A stretch of DNA of 64,000 nucleotides. Origin: Microdochium bolleyi. Taxonomy: Eukaryota > Ascomycota > Sordariomycetes > Xylariales > Microdochiaceae. The first letter of the stretch is position 1. Every line of letters begins with the position of its first letter. The notes under the pieces are model-generated. The model ran no database searches, was not told the DNA's origin, and was given only the letters and a program-made list of their open reading frames with translations. The stretch is taken from NCBI GenBank assembly GCA_001566295.1, contig KQ964246.1:372001-436000 (forward strand). The letters run 5' to 3'. Shown here piece by piece: positions 13,589 to 23,515 of the stretch. Both the position numbers and the translations under genes were made by a program.

Positions 13589-14432
13589 ACCAACCCTCTC
13601 TCGGGGATGTGCTGGATATGAATATCGTCGGAGTGCAAAATTTCACGCAGAGACGAACGACGGGCACGGTATCGAATGAACAGGAACCAGCCTGGTTGTT
13701 GTTCTTGAAGAAGTGGTTGAATTTGTAAAACAATACAGACGATGGCATAGAGGTCCACATATGTAATGGAGACGAGCCGGGAGACCACAGCAACTGAGGC
13801 TGTTTGTGCGCACTCACATGGCTGGAGCGTACACGAGGTGTTGGGGAGGAGTACGGCTCTGCTTTCACGGTATATAAGGCACCTACACCTTGACTAACGA
13901 CCGTGCAATTCATGGTCCCAGCAACGGACGAGAGGGGTAGCCAACCTGGTGTAATGGAGTTTCACGGCTCAATCCAGGAGTCGACGGGAGGCAATCTGTT
14001 TGAATATTGTACTGACACATACAGTACCATTATAAGCCGCTGCCCACTATCAACGTTCAAGCGGTCTATGAGAAGCTCGGTCTATCTTCCTCGCATACCA
14101 GGGGGACCCGACGACTTTTTATGTGTTTAATACACGAGATCCTCCATATCCGGGATTCTCGTCACTCCGTCATCTGTCGTCTTGATGCTACCTGCATCAT
14201 GTGACTGTCCTTTCGGCAGCGACCGTAGTCTTCTTGGTCTTGATAGCCTTCTTCTGTCCAGCGCTTCGCCCAGATTGTATGGGGTGTATATCGCCCCGAC
14301 TGGGCCCGAGTCGAGTATCAGAATCTTGCCCTACTGTGAGAGCTTCCGTGGTTTCTTGAGCGCCCGTGTATATCCCGAAGCACCAAACACCGTCAACTCT
14401 GCCGTCACTGAAGACTCTCTGCTCGTCCCCAT

Positions 14433-15300
14433 TTAGTCGTCCTCGGGTGGCAGCTCGTCGTCAATGTACCGGATCAGCGACACCCTCATCTCAGTGGTGT
14501 CGTTGCCCCTCAGGACGTCGCTGATGAAGTGCGCCTCGACCTGCATCTGGACCATCTCGAGCGCGCCGCGGAGCACGCCGCAGAGGATGTTGGAGAACCA
14601 GAGCTCGTCCTGCGCGCGGCCGTCGTCGGGCAGCTCGACAAAGTCGGCGAGCGGGTTCTCCTCAAAGACGAGCGAGAACTGCTTGCTGTCGGACGTCCAG
14701 TTTGTGATTGTCGGGGTGATGTTGAGGAAGATCTTGAAGCCGATCTGTTTGGTGTCGGACAGATTTTGTGAACCGTCAGCATTTGTGTATTTTCAGCCAG
14801 TGATCTATCTCCTGCCGAGCCCCGTGTCCGTCCCTATTCTTCCGATTCGGCCGTCCTTCGCTCTCTGTGCTCACCTTTGATATCGCGTCGGCCGTCTCGC
14901 GGAAGTTGCTGCACCGTCGCATCGAGTTGGACTTGGCCAGGTAGTCCTCGATGAGGCGCAGGCCGATGTTGTAGCCCATGCGGTCGAGCTGCTTGTTGAC
15001 CTCGGCATAGTCGGCTTCAAAGTCCTTGCACAGCTGCGCCACTATCGTGCCGTATGTGAGCGTCACGAGCTCGGCGTTGACCTTGTCGATGCGGCCTCTG
15101 TGGGAAGGAATGGCAGTCAGATATGTTGATCTCTCAACACCGTACTCGTTTAGAGCATCAGTCGACCGGGGGGATGCTTACTTCCATATCCTGTACGCAT
15201 GCGCCTCGATGTTAGCCACGGGGTCGCAGAGAACCGGTCATGAGGGGTCTTGGGGTGGAACTTGCTCCTCGCCCACGCGGGCGGCTTTGTTGGATGACAT
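14433..15300 (-). CDS. bet3: TRAPP complex subunit Bet3 (TRAPPC3)
   Basis: Core subunit of the TRAPP tethering/Ypt1-GEF complex in ER-Golgi traffic. Exons (minus) are 15266..15300, 15182..15190, 14875..15097 and 14433..14744; total 192 aa, the usual Bet3 length. The Bet3 fold segments MGYNIGLRLIEDYLAKSN and FRETADAISK are clear, and Cys77, in RRCSNF, aligns with the acylated cysteine of mammalian Bet3. The conserved N-terminus GEEIWKGRIDKVNAE is only restored if intron 1 uses a GC donor (GCAAGT at 15265 downward) and if exon 2 is 9 nt long; using GT donors breaks the frame. Introns 2 and 3 are ordinary GT-AG. The gene is divergently transcribed from the U5-40K gene. Confidence 0.93.
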
Positions 15301-15824
15301 GCTCGGTCAACGAGCCTTTCCAGGCGAGACTATCGGGTCATTGAGGTGCGGCTGGACGAACTGGGCCTTGCACTGGTTGGAGATCGTGGGCGGGAAGTGG
15401 AAGTGGCCGGGCTGTCGCAAACACGAGGTGCTCTCTGCGGAGGGTCGCCGCAGTGGGAGCTTAGCGGTCAGAACGGGGTCCAGTGGGGGTGGTCCCGCTA
15501 CGGCGAGGCTGCTGCAGCGCGGCAGCTCTGCCCCTGGAGCTGTCGTGGGGATCCCGCCGCGATTGGCCGGCCTCGCTCGACCCGGGACGGCGCTTGGCAG
15601 GAAATTTGCGGCTCCTGCTTCTGGCGTCAGAGCGCGAGGCTGCGTCCAGCTGTGCAGGGCACCAACCTTTGAAAGCCACCAGCAGCACACACGACCGCCA
15701 CAGCCACGAGCATTCGAGGACAAGAGACTTCTACCCTTCCGCGAACCAGCGCAGCATCGTCCAATTGCCCGCCCAAGGGAGCAGCACAGCCAGGTCCTCG
15801 CGTCGACAACCCACAACAGCAGCC
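15301..15824. promoter_or_regulatory. Shared upstream region of bet3 and the U5-40K gene
   Basis: 524 bp separate the two divergent start codons, so one bidirectional promoter region must serve both housekeeping genes. No TATA box was recognised. A long plus-strand open frame crosses this stretch but is out of frame with the WD40 protein. Confidence 0.6.
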
Positions 15825-17018
15825 ATGTCTGCGGAGAAGAGGCCAGCCGACGAGTACGGGCAGCTCGTCGTCAAGAGACAGAAGCCCGGCACAACCACTG
15901 CCCTCGCCCGCCGCGATGGCAGCGCCGGCGGAGCGCTCATCGCCGCGCCGCGGACGAGCGACCTCGACTCGCACCTCATGGAGCTTTCAGGACACTCAGG
16001 CGAGGTCTTCGCCGCCAAGTTCGATCCCACCGGCCGGTTCATCGCGTCAGGGTCCATGGACAGGAGCATATGTGCGTAGTTACGAACAATGATGGCATGG
16101 CAGTTTTGGCGGTTGTAATCCAGACTAACGTCCAGCGACTCGCGGCACACAGTATTATGGAACTCATCAGGCGCGTGCGAAAACTACGGCCAGCTCACCG
16201 GCCACCGCGGCGCAATCCTCGATCTGCAGTGGTCGCGCGACTCGGAAATCCTATACTCGGCGTCCGCCGACATGCACCTGGCAAGCTGGGACCTGCAGTC
16301 CGGGACGAGGATACGGCGGTACGTCGGGCACGAGGAGATCATCAACGCGCTCGACACGACGAAGCGCGGCGAGGAGCTGCTCATCAGCGGCAGCGACGAC
16401 GGCACGATCGGCATCTGGGACCCGCGGACGAAGAACGCGACCGACTATATCGAGACCGATTTCCCCATAACCGCGGTGGCGGTGGCCGAGGCCGGCAACG
16501 AGATCTACACGGGCGGGATCGACAACGACATCAAGGTGTGGGACCTGCGGAAAAAGGCCGTCGTGTACTCGATGCTCGGACACAGCGACACGGTCACGAG
16601 TCTGCGCGTGTCGCCGGACTCGCAGTCCCTGCTGTCGTACTCGCACGACTCGACGGCCAAGACGTGGGACATACGGCCGTTCGCGCCGACGGAGCGGCTC
16701 ATCCGCACGTTCGACGGCGCGCAGATGGGCATCGAGCAGAACCTGATCCGCGCCAGCTGGGATAAGAGCGGCAAGAGCATTGCTGTGGGTGCGGGTGACG
16801 GTTCGGTGGTCATCTGGTCGAGTGAGAACGGCAAGCTGCAGTACAAGCTGCCTGGGCACAAGGGGACCGTCAACTGCGCCGAGTTTGCGCCAAATGACCA
16901 GCCAATTAGTGAGTTCGCCCCGAGGCTTTCCCGTACTCTTGGGGTTTACATGCTGACCTGATATCTAGTCCTTTCTGCATCATCGGACCGGAGGATGCTG
17001 CTTGGCGAGCTGAAGTGA
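15825..17018 (+). CDS. U5 snRNP 40-kDa WD40 protein (SNRNP40/Cwf17-type)
   Basis: Spliceosome component associated with Prp8 in U5 snRNP. Exons are 15825..16071, 16153..16908 and 16969..17018; total 350 aa against about 357 in human. Introns are GTGCGT/CACAG and GTGAGT/TCTAG. After a short basic N-terminus with a KRQKPG element, seven WD40 repeats follow: ELSGHSGEVFAAKFDPTG opens the first, and later GH...WD pairs include IGIWDPRT, IKVWDLRK and AKTWDIRP. Splicing restores the conserved DRSILLWN at the first junction and ILSASSDRR at the last, and the final repeat ends in GELK. The start is the only ATG that gives the short family-like N-terminus MSAEKRPADEY. Confidence 0.93.
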
Positions 17019-18385
17019 GGAGGGTTTGTCTGATGGTGTCGGCTATGATGCTTTCCATGTGCGCATGAAAACGCGCAGCGCGTCCTCAGCCGCCCCTCAC
17101 GCCCATCGCGCGATGTTCCGGGGGTTGCATGAGGGTCGCGGAAGCATGGCTGTGAGCACAAGGGTTCAAGCGCGAGCGGCCGGTATGTTGAAGCATTAGC
17201 GCGCGTCGACAGTTATCGGCGGGCAGAAACCCAAATGCGGTTGTCTGCCAATCGATGAAGACGGGGCCGCGGAAGGAACGACCGCGGCATAACGGGAGGA
17301 GCACCCAGAAGGCACTTGTGAGCGATGCCAAGCAGGGGAGGCAGGAATCATGGGCCTCTCACCACCATCTCAGCCTGGGGCGGGTGGCGTCGAGATAGAG
17401 TCGCGTGCTTCGCGGAACCAAGATCAGACGCAGCAAGCCAATAACAACGCGACATTCAATTCCCAAAGTCAGAAACTTGATGTACCCTGCAGCCTCTAAA
17501 CTTGAGCACAGCCGGAAGCAGAAGCGTCCTCAATAAAGTGTGACTACCTTCTGTACCAACTCAGGCGTGTTGCAGATGCAGATGTTGTGACTCATCACGA
17601 GCGACAGGCTGAGAGGACTCCAGCAGTCAGTTGTGGAAACATGAAACAACGCGGTGGACAACCCTGCATCTGGCAGTTGTCGGTGCGTCTCGGCCAATGG
17701 TTCTGTTAGTCAACTTGTGCCAAGACACGATGGGAACCACCTCGACTCCAACCACCGGGAGCGGGACCCGTGCGTGCCCACGCGGGGACAGGAAAAGGCC
17801 TTTCTGCGATCACAATGTTCGGGTTTGCAACAGCATGGGTGCGTTCAGGACCCTGTCCCGCGTGGGCTGCGCAGTCCCAGCCCTGGTTCCCTAAACTCGA
17901 AGCATCCCCACAACCCGGCAACTAAGACAGAGCCCCGGCAGCGCAACGATGCCTCTCGTCGAACCATTCCGCAGCTGTGCAGGCTGTCTTGAGAAAAAGA
18001 GCATAGCAACTCGAGACCGAGGGTCTGCACCCACTTGCCATGCTCTGCTGGGATCTCGACATGCAAGGTCCTGAGCCTGGTGGCAGGAAAAGGGGCCCAA
18101 CCCAGCACAGCAGATACAGACTAGAATATGAAGGTGGCCATCGGGTTGTCCAACGGTGTCTTGCCGGCCTTCCTCTCCTCTGCTTCCTATTCTCCCAGCA
18201 ACCACTTCTTTTCGCCCTCGTCTGGTACGATTCCCTTTTGGTGATTTCGGCACTCTTGTTCCTGTCCAGGCTCTGGTAGCTAGCTCGACCAAGCAAGGCC
18301 CATTGTTGTACTCTTTTTGTATTGTACTTGTCAGACTTGTGTCGCCTCCAACAACGTCGTCTTTCTATATCCCACATACACAGCC
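17019..18385. other. Intergenic region
   Basis: 1.4 kb between co-oriented genes: the 3' flank of the WD40 gene, then the promoter and leader of the two-TM protein gene. The last 200 bp are pyrimidine-rich (CT stretches), as is usual near fungal transcription starts. No further gene was recognised. Confidence 0.55.
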
Positions 18386-21268
18386 ATGGACTACATCAGG
18401 AGAAGCATCTTCCGCCAGCCGGAACACCTGCAGGAGGACGTCGAGTGGCAGCCCCAGCAACTCAACGCCCAGCCCGAGATGGAGCAGAACAGCAGATACC
18501 CAACCACCCGCCAGCGCTTCTCCTCGCTCTTCACCCGGTCCAACAACAACGACCAGGCGGAGAACACCGGCCTCCCGAACAAGTACGCTCTTGCCTCCAA
18601 CTTTGGCGAGAGCACCGAGAACCTCGCGGCCGGCCCAATCTCACCGGCGACACACCGCGGCCGCTTCTCCCTGGGCATCCCGAGCCTGCAGCTTCCCAAG
18701 AACATCGGGCTAGTCGGACACTCGCGCTTCTCGGAGCAGTCCTCTGCCCCTAGACCCCTTTACACAACTCGGGGCGTTGTTGGTGGTGCGCGGGCCCCGT
18801 CATCAGTATACCCCCCGACAGAATGCAAGGCGTCGGACTTTGTGCCGCCGCTGGTCATGCCACCGATGCCAATATACACCTACAACGCCGGCACGACGGC
18901 GACTCAAATCGAGGCGAACGGCAGCGCCGAGGGCGGCCAGCAGGCCCGCACCCAGCGCAAGCTCGACCGCCAGCACCGGCACCACCCGCGACACCAGCAC
19001 CGGCGGAAGAAGCACGGGAGCAAGCACGGCCGGTCGAGCAAGCACAGGCACCAGCAGTCTGCGCGGCATCATGACCTCCAAGCCCCCTCAGCGGTCCCAG
19101 GGACCGAGTCGGCTCTCTCATCGTCGACAGACGCCACCGGCACCACCTCGTCGTCGTCGTACGCTGGCGAGAAGCAGCAGCCGGCGAGACACCACCGCCA
19201 CGCGAGGAGCCCGCCCAGGCCGTTCATGGGCTGCTTTCCGCCCGTGCGGTCGCGGCGGATGAGGGCCCGGATCGTGCAGTGTATCGTCGCGGGATTGTTT
19301 GTGGTCTTGATGGGTGCTACTTGTAAGTTCTCCCATTCTTCCTTCCTTCCCTCGCCATGTCCTGCTTGCAGTACTCGACATCGCGACTCCGGGTTTTGGA
19401 CATGGGCGCAACTGCAATGGCCATCTTGAAAGTATGTCACTGACGCGAGATTCCGACCAGTCGCTGGCCTGACACTCAGCAACACGGTCGACCCGAGCCA
19501 GTTCACCATCCCCATGGCCATCATCCTCGCCATCACGGCCCTTATTATGCTGTACACCATCACGCGCCTGTGCATGCTCGTCTCGCACAAGCGCCGCAAG
19601 GCCAAGGACCGTGCTCGCCGCCGCGGAGACGTCGAGGCCCAGCAGCAGCAGAAATACCCCCAGCAGCAGCAGCAGTCTGCCTTTGCCCAGGAACGGGGCT
19701 TCGCGATCCCTCAGAAGCCCATCCCCGTCGTGCTCACGCGCGACGAGCAGGCCGCCGGCCTGGACAGTGGTGTTTCCCGGGTCGAGCCGCCGGCGTATGG
19801 ATACTGGAGGGAGTCCATGGTATGTTTCCGTCCAAAGCCTGTTTTGTTTCTTAAGTGCTTTTCCACTCACCGTTGGTTCTTTCATTTTGTTGTTCAATAG
19901 CAAAAGGCGTAGACACTGACGATATCCCTGGCGAAGCAGCGCATGGACCCGAACAGAGTGTACTGGCAACGCAACGAGCAGTCCCCCAAGCAGCACCTCC
20001 AGCAGCAAGACGGACTCCCGCCGCAGCCCGACTACGCCAACCACCCTGCCATGGCCGCGACTCCTGTGCTTACCACCAACGACCACACTCGCGCGGCAGA
20101 CTTCGGGCATGACAACCACAACGCCTATAACAGCCACCAGGACGACGTCGTCTCTGACATCGGCTCCTCCGGGATGTCCGGCTACAGCCCCAACCCTAGC
20201 GCCGTGTCCTCGCCCTCGGAGGTCCACGCCAACGTGACACTGCTCCAGCCCACCACTTACATGCCCTCCAGCCACATCAACAATAATGGAGGAGGGGCAG
20301 TCCCCGCGACGCCAATGACAGTCTGGCCGCGACCCCCGTCGTACATGTCCGACGCCGGCGCAGCTCACGCCATCAACACACCACGCCACAACCAGCAGTC
20401 TCCGGGCCGCAGCCTCACCACGCACCGCAACTCGCTCGGCCTCATGCCCCCCAACCCGCCCCCGACGCTGATGCAGCTGCCCTCGGACTTCTCCCTCTTC
20501 ACCACGTCCCAGCAGCGCCACCAAGAAGAACACGACGGCGGCGACGACGAGGAGCGCCACGTGGAAACAGCAGCGGCTACCAAGTTCCAGCCGGCGTACT
20601 ACATCCCGGACCCGCGCGACACCCGCGCGTACCAGGCCCAGCAGCAGCAGGACTACTACATCGACCTCGCGGCGAGCTCGGCCGTGGCGTCGCGGGCGCA
20701 GTCCCCTGTTCACCATCACCACCAACACACTTATACCAACAACAGCAACAACAACAGTAACATCGCCAGGGCGAGATATGTACCGCCTGTGGCGGAGTCC
20801 GAGTGCGGGACCATCGCGGTGGGCATCACGGCCAGCCAGTACGATGGCGGCGGTGCGGGGACGCGGTGCAACAGCACCGTCTTCGGCCTCGGCCGTGGGG
20901 TTGTGGATGGACACAGTAACGCCAACAACGCCAACAACATGAACGGGCGCCAGCAGGCGTGCTACGACGATGAGATTGTGTACGATGACGAGCACGCCGG
21001 CGACGGTGTCGGCATTGACATCAGGTTAAACACCGAGGAGGAGGAAGTGGAGGGGCACGAGGGAGGAGAAGTGGCGTACATTGACGTCGAGGTCTTCTCG
21101 TCCGACGACGAGGAAGAGGAGAGGCCGACGTCAAAGGGGAAGAACAGCACCAGCCGGAGCAGGAGCAGAAAGGCAGGAAAAGGCAGCAAGGCGAAGAAGC
21201 AGAAGAAGAAGAACGTCGATGGGACGCCGCTGATCGGGCAGCTTGGAGGGGCCCACGGGTGGTCTTGA
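18386..21268 (+). CDS. Uncharacterised fungal protein with two TM segments and low-complexity flanks
   Basis: Function not recognised. Exons are 18386..19322, 19461..19819 and 19940..21268; total 874 aa. The N-terminal ~290 residues are Ser/Pro/Arg-rich, with a His/Arg/Lys cluster at about 200-240. Two hydrophobic helices follow at about 295-317 and 329-352, separated by a short SNTVDPSQF loop, then a basic stretch (SHKRRKAKDRARRR) predicting a cytosolic tail. Then come a Gln-rich patch, the conserved-looking PPAYGYWRESM/RMDPNRVYWQRN block across intron 2, a His/Asn-rich region, an acidic EEEEVEGHEGGE/SSDDEEEE stretch and a Lys/Arg-rich end. Acceptors were chosen to keep frame and join the WRES/DPN block. 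Competing acceptors exist: in intron 1 (ending 19371) and intron 2 (caatag). Confidence 0.75.
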
Positions 21269-21712
21269 TGCTCTCCCGGGATCGCAGTGGGGAGTTTACG
21301 ATCAAGGAAGGAGATAGAGAGAACGGCGTTATTTCTGGGGTTTGCGGTTCTTCCTGGCGTTATCTGGTTTGGGAGTGTAAAGCGTGGGGTATTTTCTTTG
21401 TATATATCATGATCTTGATGACTATAATGACCATATTTCTTTCTATTCACATCAACTATTCTCAAATTACCCGCATGCGTAATGTTCTTTATTCGAATCA
21501 GAGACCCAGAAGAGCTTAGGATTGGCCTGACAGTGTTATCGAACCGTCGAGGGTAATCATGACTGCTCACATCCCACCGACGTCCTCGACGCACTCAAAG
21601 TTCGGCAGTCTCTTTGTTGCCGTGGCTCTGTGTTTTGCATCCTCTTGTGCTCGGGTTCCCCCACACGAAGTCCTATTGTTCGCTAATTTCCTCTTCCGAA
21701 CAGAACTGCTCC
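21269..21712. other. Intergenic region between convergent genes
   Basis: Shared 3' flank of the two-TM protein gene and the aldolase gene. It is AT-richer around 21400-21490. Nothing else seen. Confidence 0.55.
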
Positions 21713-22678
21713 CTACCTCGCCATAGGTAAGCCCTCCTCGATGCTACCAATCTCCGCGAGCGCCTTGCGGATCGTCTCCTTCTGCGCGTCCTTGGGCTCG
21801 ACATACGGCGCCCGCGGCCGGAACCTGCTCTCCACGTGCGCGTCGCCAACTACCCCGGCGAAGCGCGCGCTGTACAGCGCCGCGGCGTACTTTGTCGCCG
21901 CGACGTCCCCCTTGACGCACTGCTCCGCGAGGGCGGCCTTCTGGTGCAGCGCCAGGGCCTCGGCGTGTTTCCCGGCCGTGTAGAGCTCGTAGATCCTGAC
22001 GATCGTCCTGGGCGCGACGTTTGCGAACGCCGCGATGCACCCCGCGGAGCCCGAAGCGAGCCCGCCGATCAAAAAGTCCGACTGGCCGCCGAACGTGGCG
22101 AACTGGTCTGCGGGCAGGGACGAGGAGAGGCAGGTGATTTTCGCGACGGAGCCGCAGGTGAGCTTGACGCCGACGATCTTGCCCGGGTGCTTGCGCGCGA
22201 GGCTGGTGATGACACCCGAGCTCAGGTCCACGCCGTTGCACACGCCGGGGAAGTTGTACAGCACGATGGGCAGGCTGCTGGCGGCGGCGACCTGGGTGAA
22301 GAAGGTGTCCACGACCTCCGGGTTGGTCGCCTTGCCGAAGTAGCCGGGGGGCAGGACGAGGACCGAGTCGGCGCCGGCGTCGGCCGCGTCGGCAATGTTC
22401 TCGAGGACCTGCTTGGTCGAGTGCTGGCCGACGCCGGCCATGATGGGGAAGTCGGGCCCCACGGCCTTGCGGGCGGTCGCGATGAGCAGCTTGCGCTCCT
22501 CGCGGGTGAGGAGGAAGGCCTCGGCGTTGGTGCCGAGGATGACGAGCCCGGCGAGCCCCGTGCGCGAGAGGTAGGCGTAGTACTTGGCCTGGGCGTCGAG
22601 GTCGAGGGTGTCCGTCTCCGGGTCGAACATGGTGACCGCGGGGGCCCAGATGCCGCTCGGGGGAACGTAGGGAGCCAT
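21713..22678 (-). CDS. DHDPS/N-acetylneuraminate lyase superfamily aldolase
   Basis: Class I (Schiff-base) pyruvate-type aldolase, single exon, 321 aa, a complete (beta/alpha)8 barrel. The substrate pyruvate-binding signature GTNAEAF is at about 49-55, the catalytic Tyr141 is in VLYNFPG, and the Schiff-base Lys172 is in IVGVKLTCG. The C-terminus carries the usual helical extension. In fungi, members of this family include 2-keto-3-deoxy sugar-acid aldolases (galacturonate catabolism), 4-hydroxy-2-oxoglutarate aldolase and uncharacterised DHDPS-like enzymes. True lysine-pathway DapA is not expected in fungi, which use the aminoadipate route. The exact substrate cannot be read from the sequence. 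No targeting peptide is visible, so it is probably cytosolic. Confidence 0.9.
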   Translation of the reverse strand: MAPYVPPSGIWAPAVTMFDPETDTLDLDAQAKYYAYLSRTGLAGLVILGTNAEAFLLTREERKLLIATARKAVGPDFPIMAGVGQHSTKQVLENIADAADAGADSVLVLPPGYFGKATNPEVVDTFFTQVAAASSLPIVLYNFPGVCNGVDLSSGVITSLARKHPGKIVGVKLTCGSVAKITCLSSSLPADQFATFGGQSDFLIGGLASGSAGCIAAFANVAPRTIVRIYELYTAGKHAEALALHQKAALAEQCVKGDVAATKYAAALYSARFAGVVGDAHVESRFRPRAPYVEPKDAQKETIRKALAEIGSIEEGLPMAR

Positions 22679-23515
22679 AATGCAGAATTGGGTGTTGTGT
22701 TAGGTGTGGTGAAGACGATGGGATGCTCCGGAGTGTGAGCCGGCAGGGAAGGGATCGTATAGAAGAAGGTGCGAGGAAGTCCAGCTGCGAGGCACGGCGT
22801 GAGATATGGTTCAAACGGGAGAAGACTAGAATTATCTGCAGTCACCTTCGCTGGATATGCACACAATGCAGAAGCATCACGAACCGCGTACAAAGAGGTC
22901 CGGTCGCGGGGCATGTTCGGAGCATGCCCCGCTCCCGTGCTCGGCGTTGTCGAACTCCGGCCGGGGTTATATCGTCCGACGCGGCACCCGCTCGTATGGG
23001 TGGATGTCACGGCCAACGCCCAGGCCGGCCATCAGTGAAATCACTGGAGGAATGCGTCAGCTTCCCTCTGGAGCAGCCATCATGGAGACCAGATGAGTCA
23101 GAGGTCAATCTGTCGGACTTGCACACCTTGCTTTGTACACCGCAATCCAGTTGCTCTGCTTCGTGTCTCCGCATCAAGCGTATATGAGGGTGTATACTCT
23201 TGGCAACGGTCGTTCGGATAACTCCGTGTGGCTCCCAGATAGAGTCATCATGTAACAGACTCATGGAAATTTATTCCCGCGAAAGGAGTTTCTGTTGAGG
23301 GCACACAAGTTTACCACTTCCCGTCACTTGCGACGAGGAGAGACTTGACACGATAATGTGTCTGTTTCTGACTATACTGGAAATATACCCATCCAGAGGC
23401 AGAACAGCCGGCAGAGCAGGCATTAAAAAACCTGCACCATCTCAACACCAGGTAAACCGCATGAGGCATGCCAAGGAAGCCCTCATCGGCCCGAGGATGT
23501 CCTCGGCATACTCCC
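22679..23515. other. Intergenic region
   Basis: 0.84 kb: promoter of the aldolase gene and 3' flank of the co-oriented cupin gene. No gene recognised. Confidence 0.55.

Larger units (their letters stand above)
8630..14432. other. 5.8-kb gene-free region upstream of somA
   Basis: This is the longest gap in the window and should contain the somA promoter and, by analogy with other developmental regulators, perhaps a long 5' leader. Many open frames exist on both strands in the GC-rich part (9.4-12.2 kb), including a 426-aa frame at 10276-11556 minus, but none shows a recognisable domain. From about 12.3 to 14.2 kb the DNA is visibly more AT-rich and contains an AAAG microsatellite and a 17-bp tandem duplication. 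No tRNA or transposon signature was seen. Confidence 0.55.

Noticed and set aside
13449..13913. 154-aa minus-strand open frame in AT-richer DNA
   Set aside because: Contains the 17-bp duplication, has no domain and lies in low-complexity surroundings; considered for a decayed element but no transposase or reverse-transcriptase motif was seen.
15026..16765. 579-aa plus-strand open frame
   Set aside because: It runs antisense through bet3 and out of frame through the WD40 gene; the composition (Arg/His/Pro-rich) is that of a shadow of GC-rich coding DNA.
19118..20995. 625-aa minus-strand open frame
   Set aside because: Antisense to the two-TM protein gene, no domains, Val/Arg/Gly-rich shadow composition.
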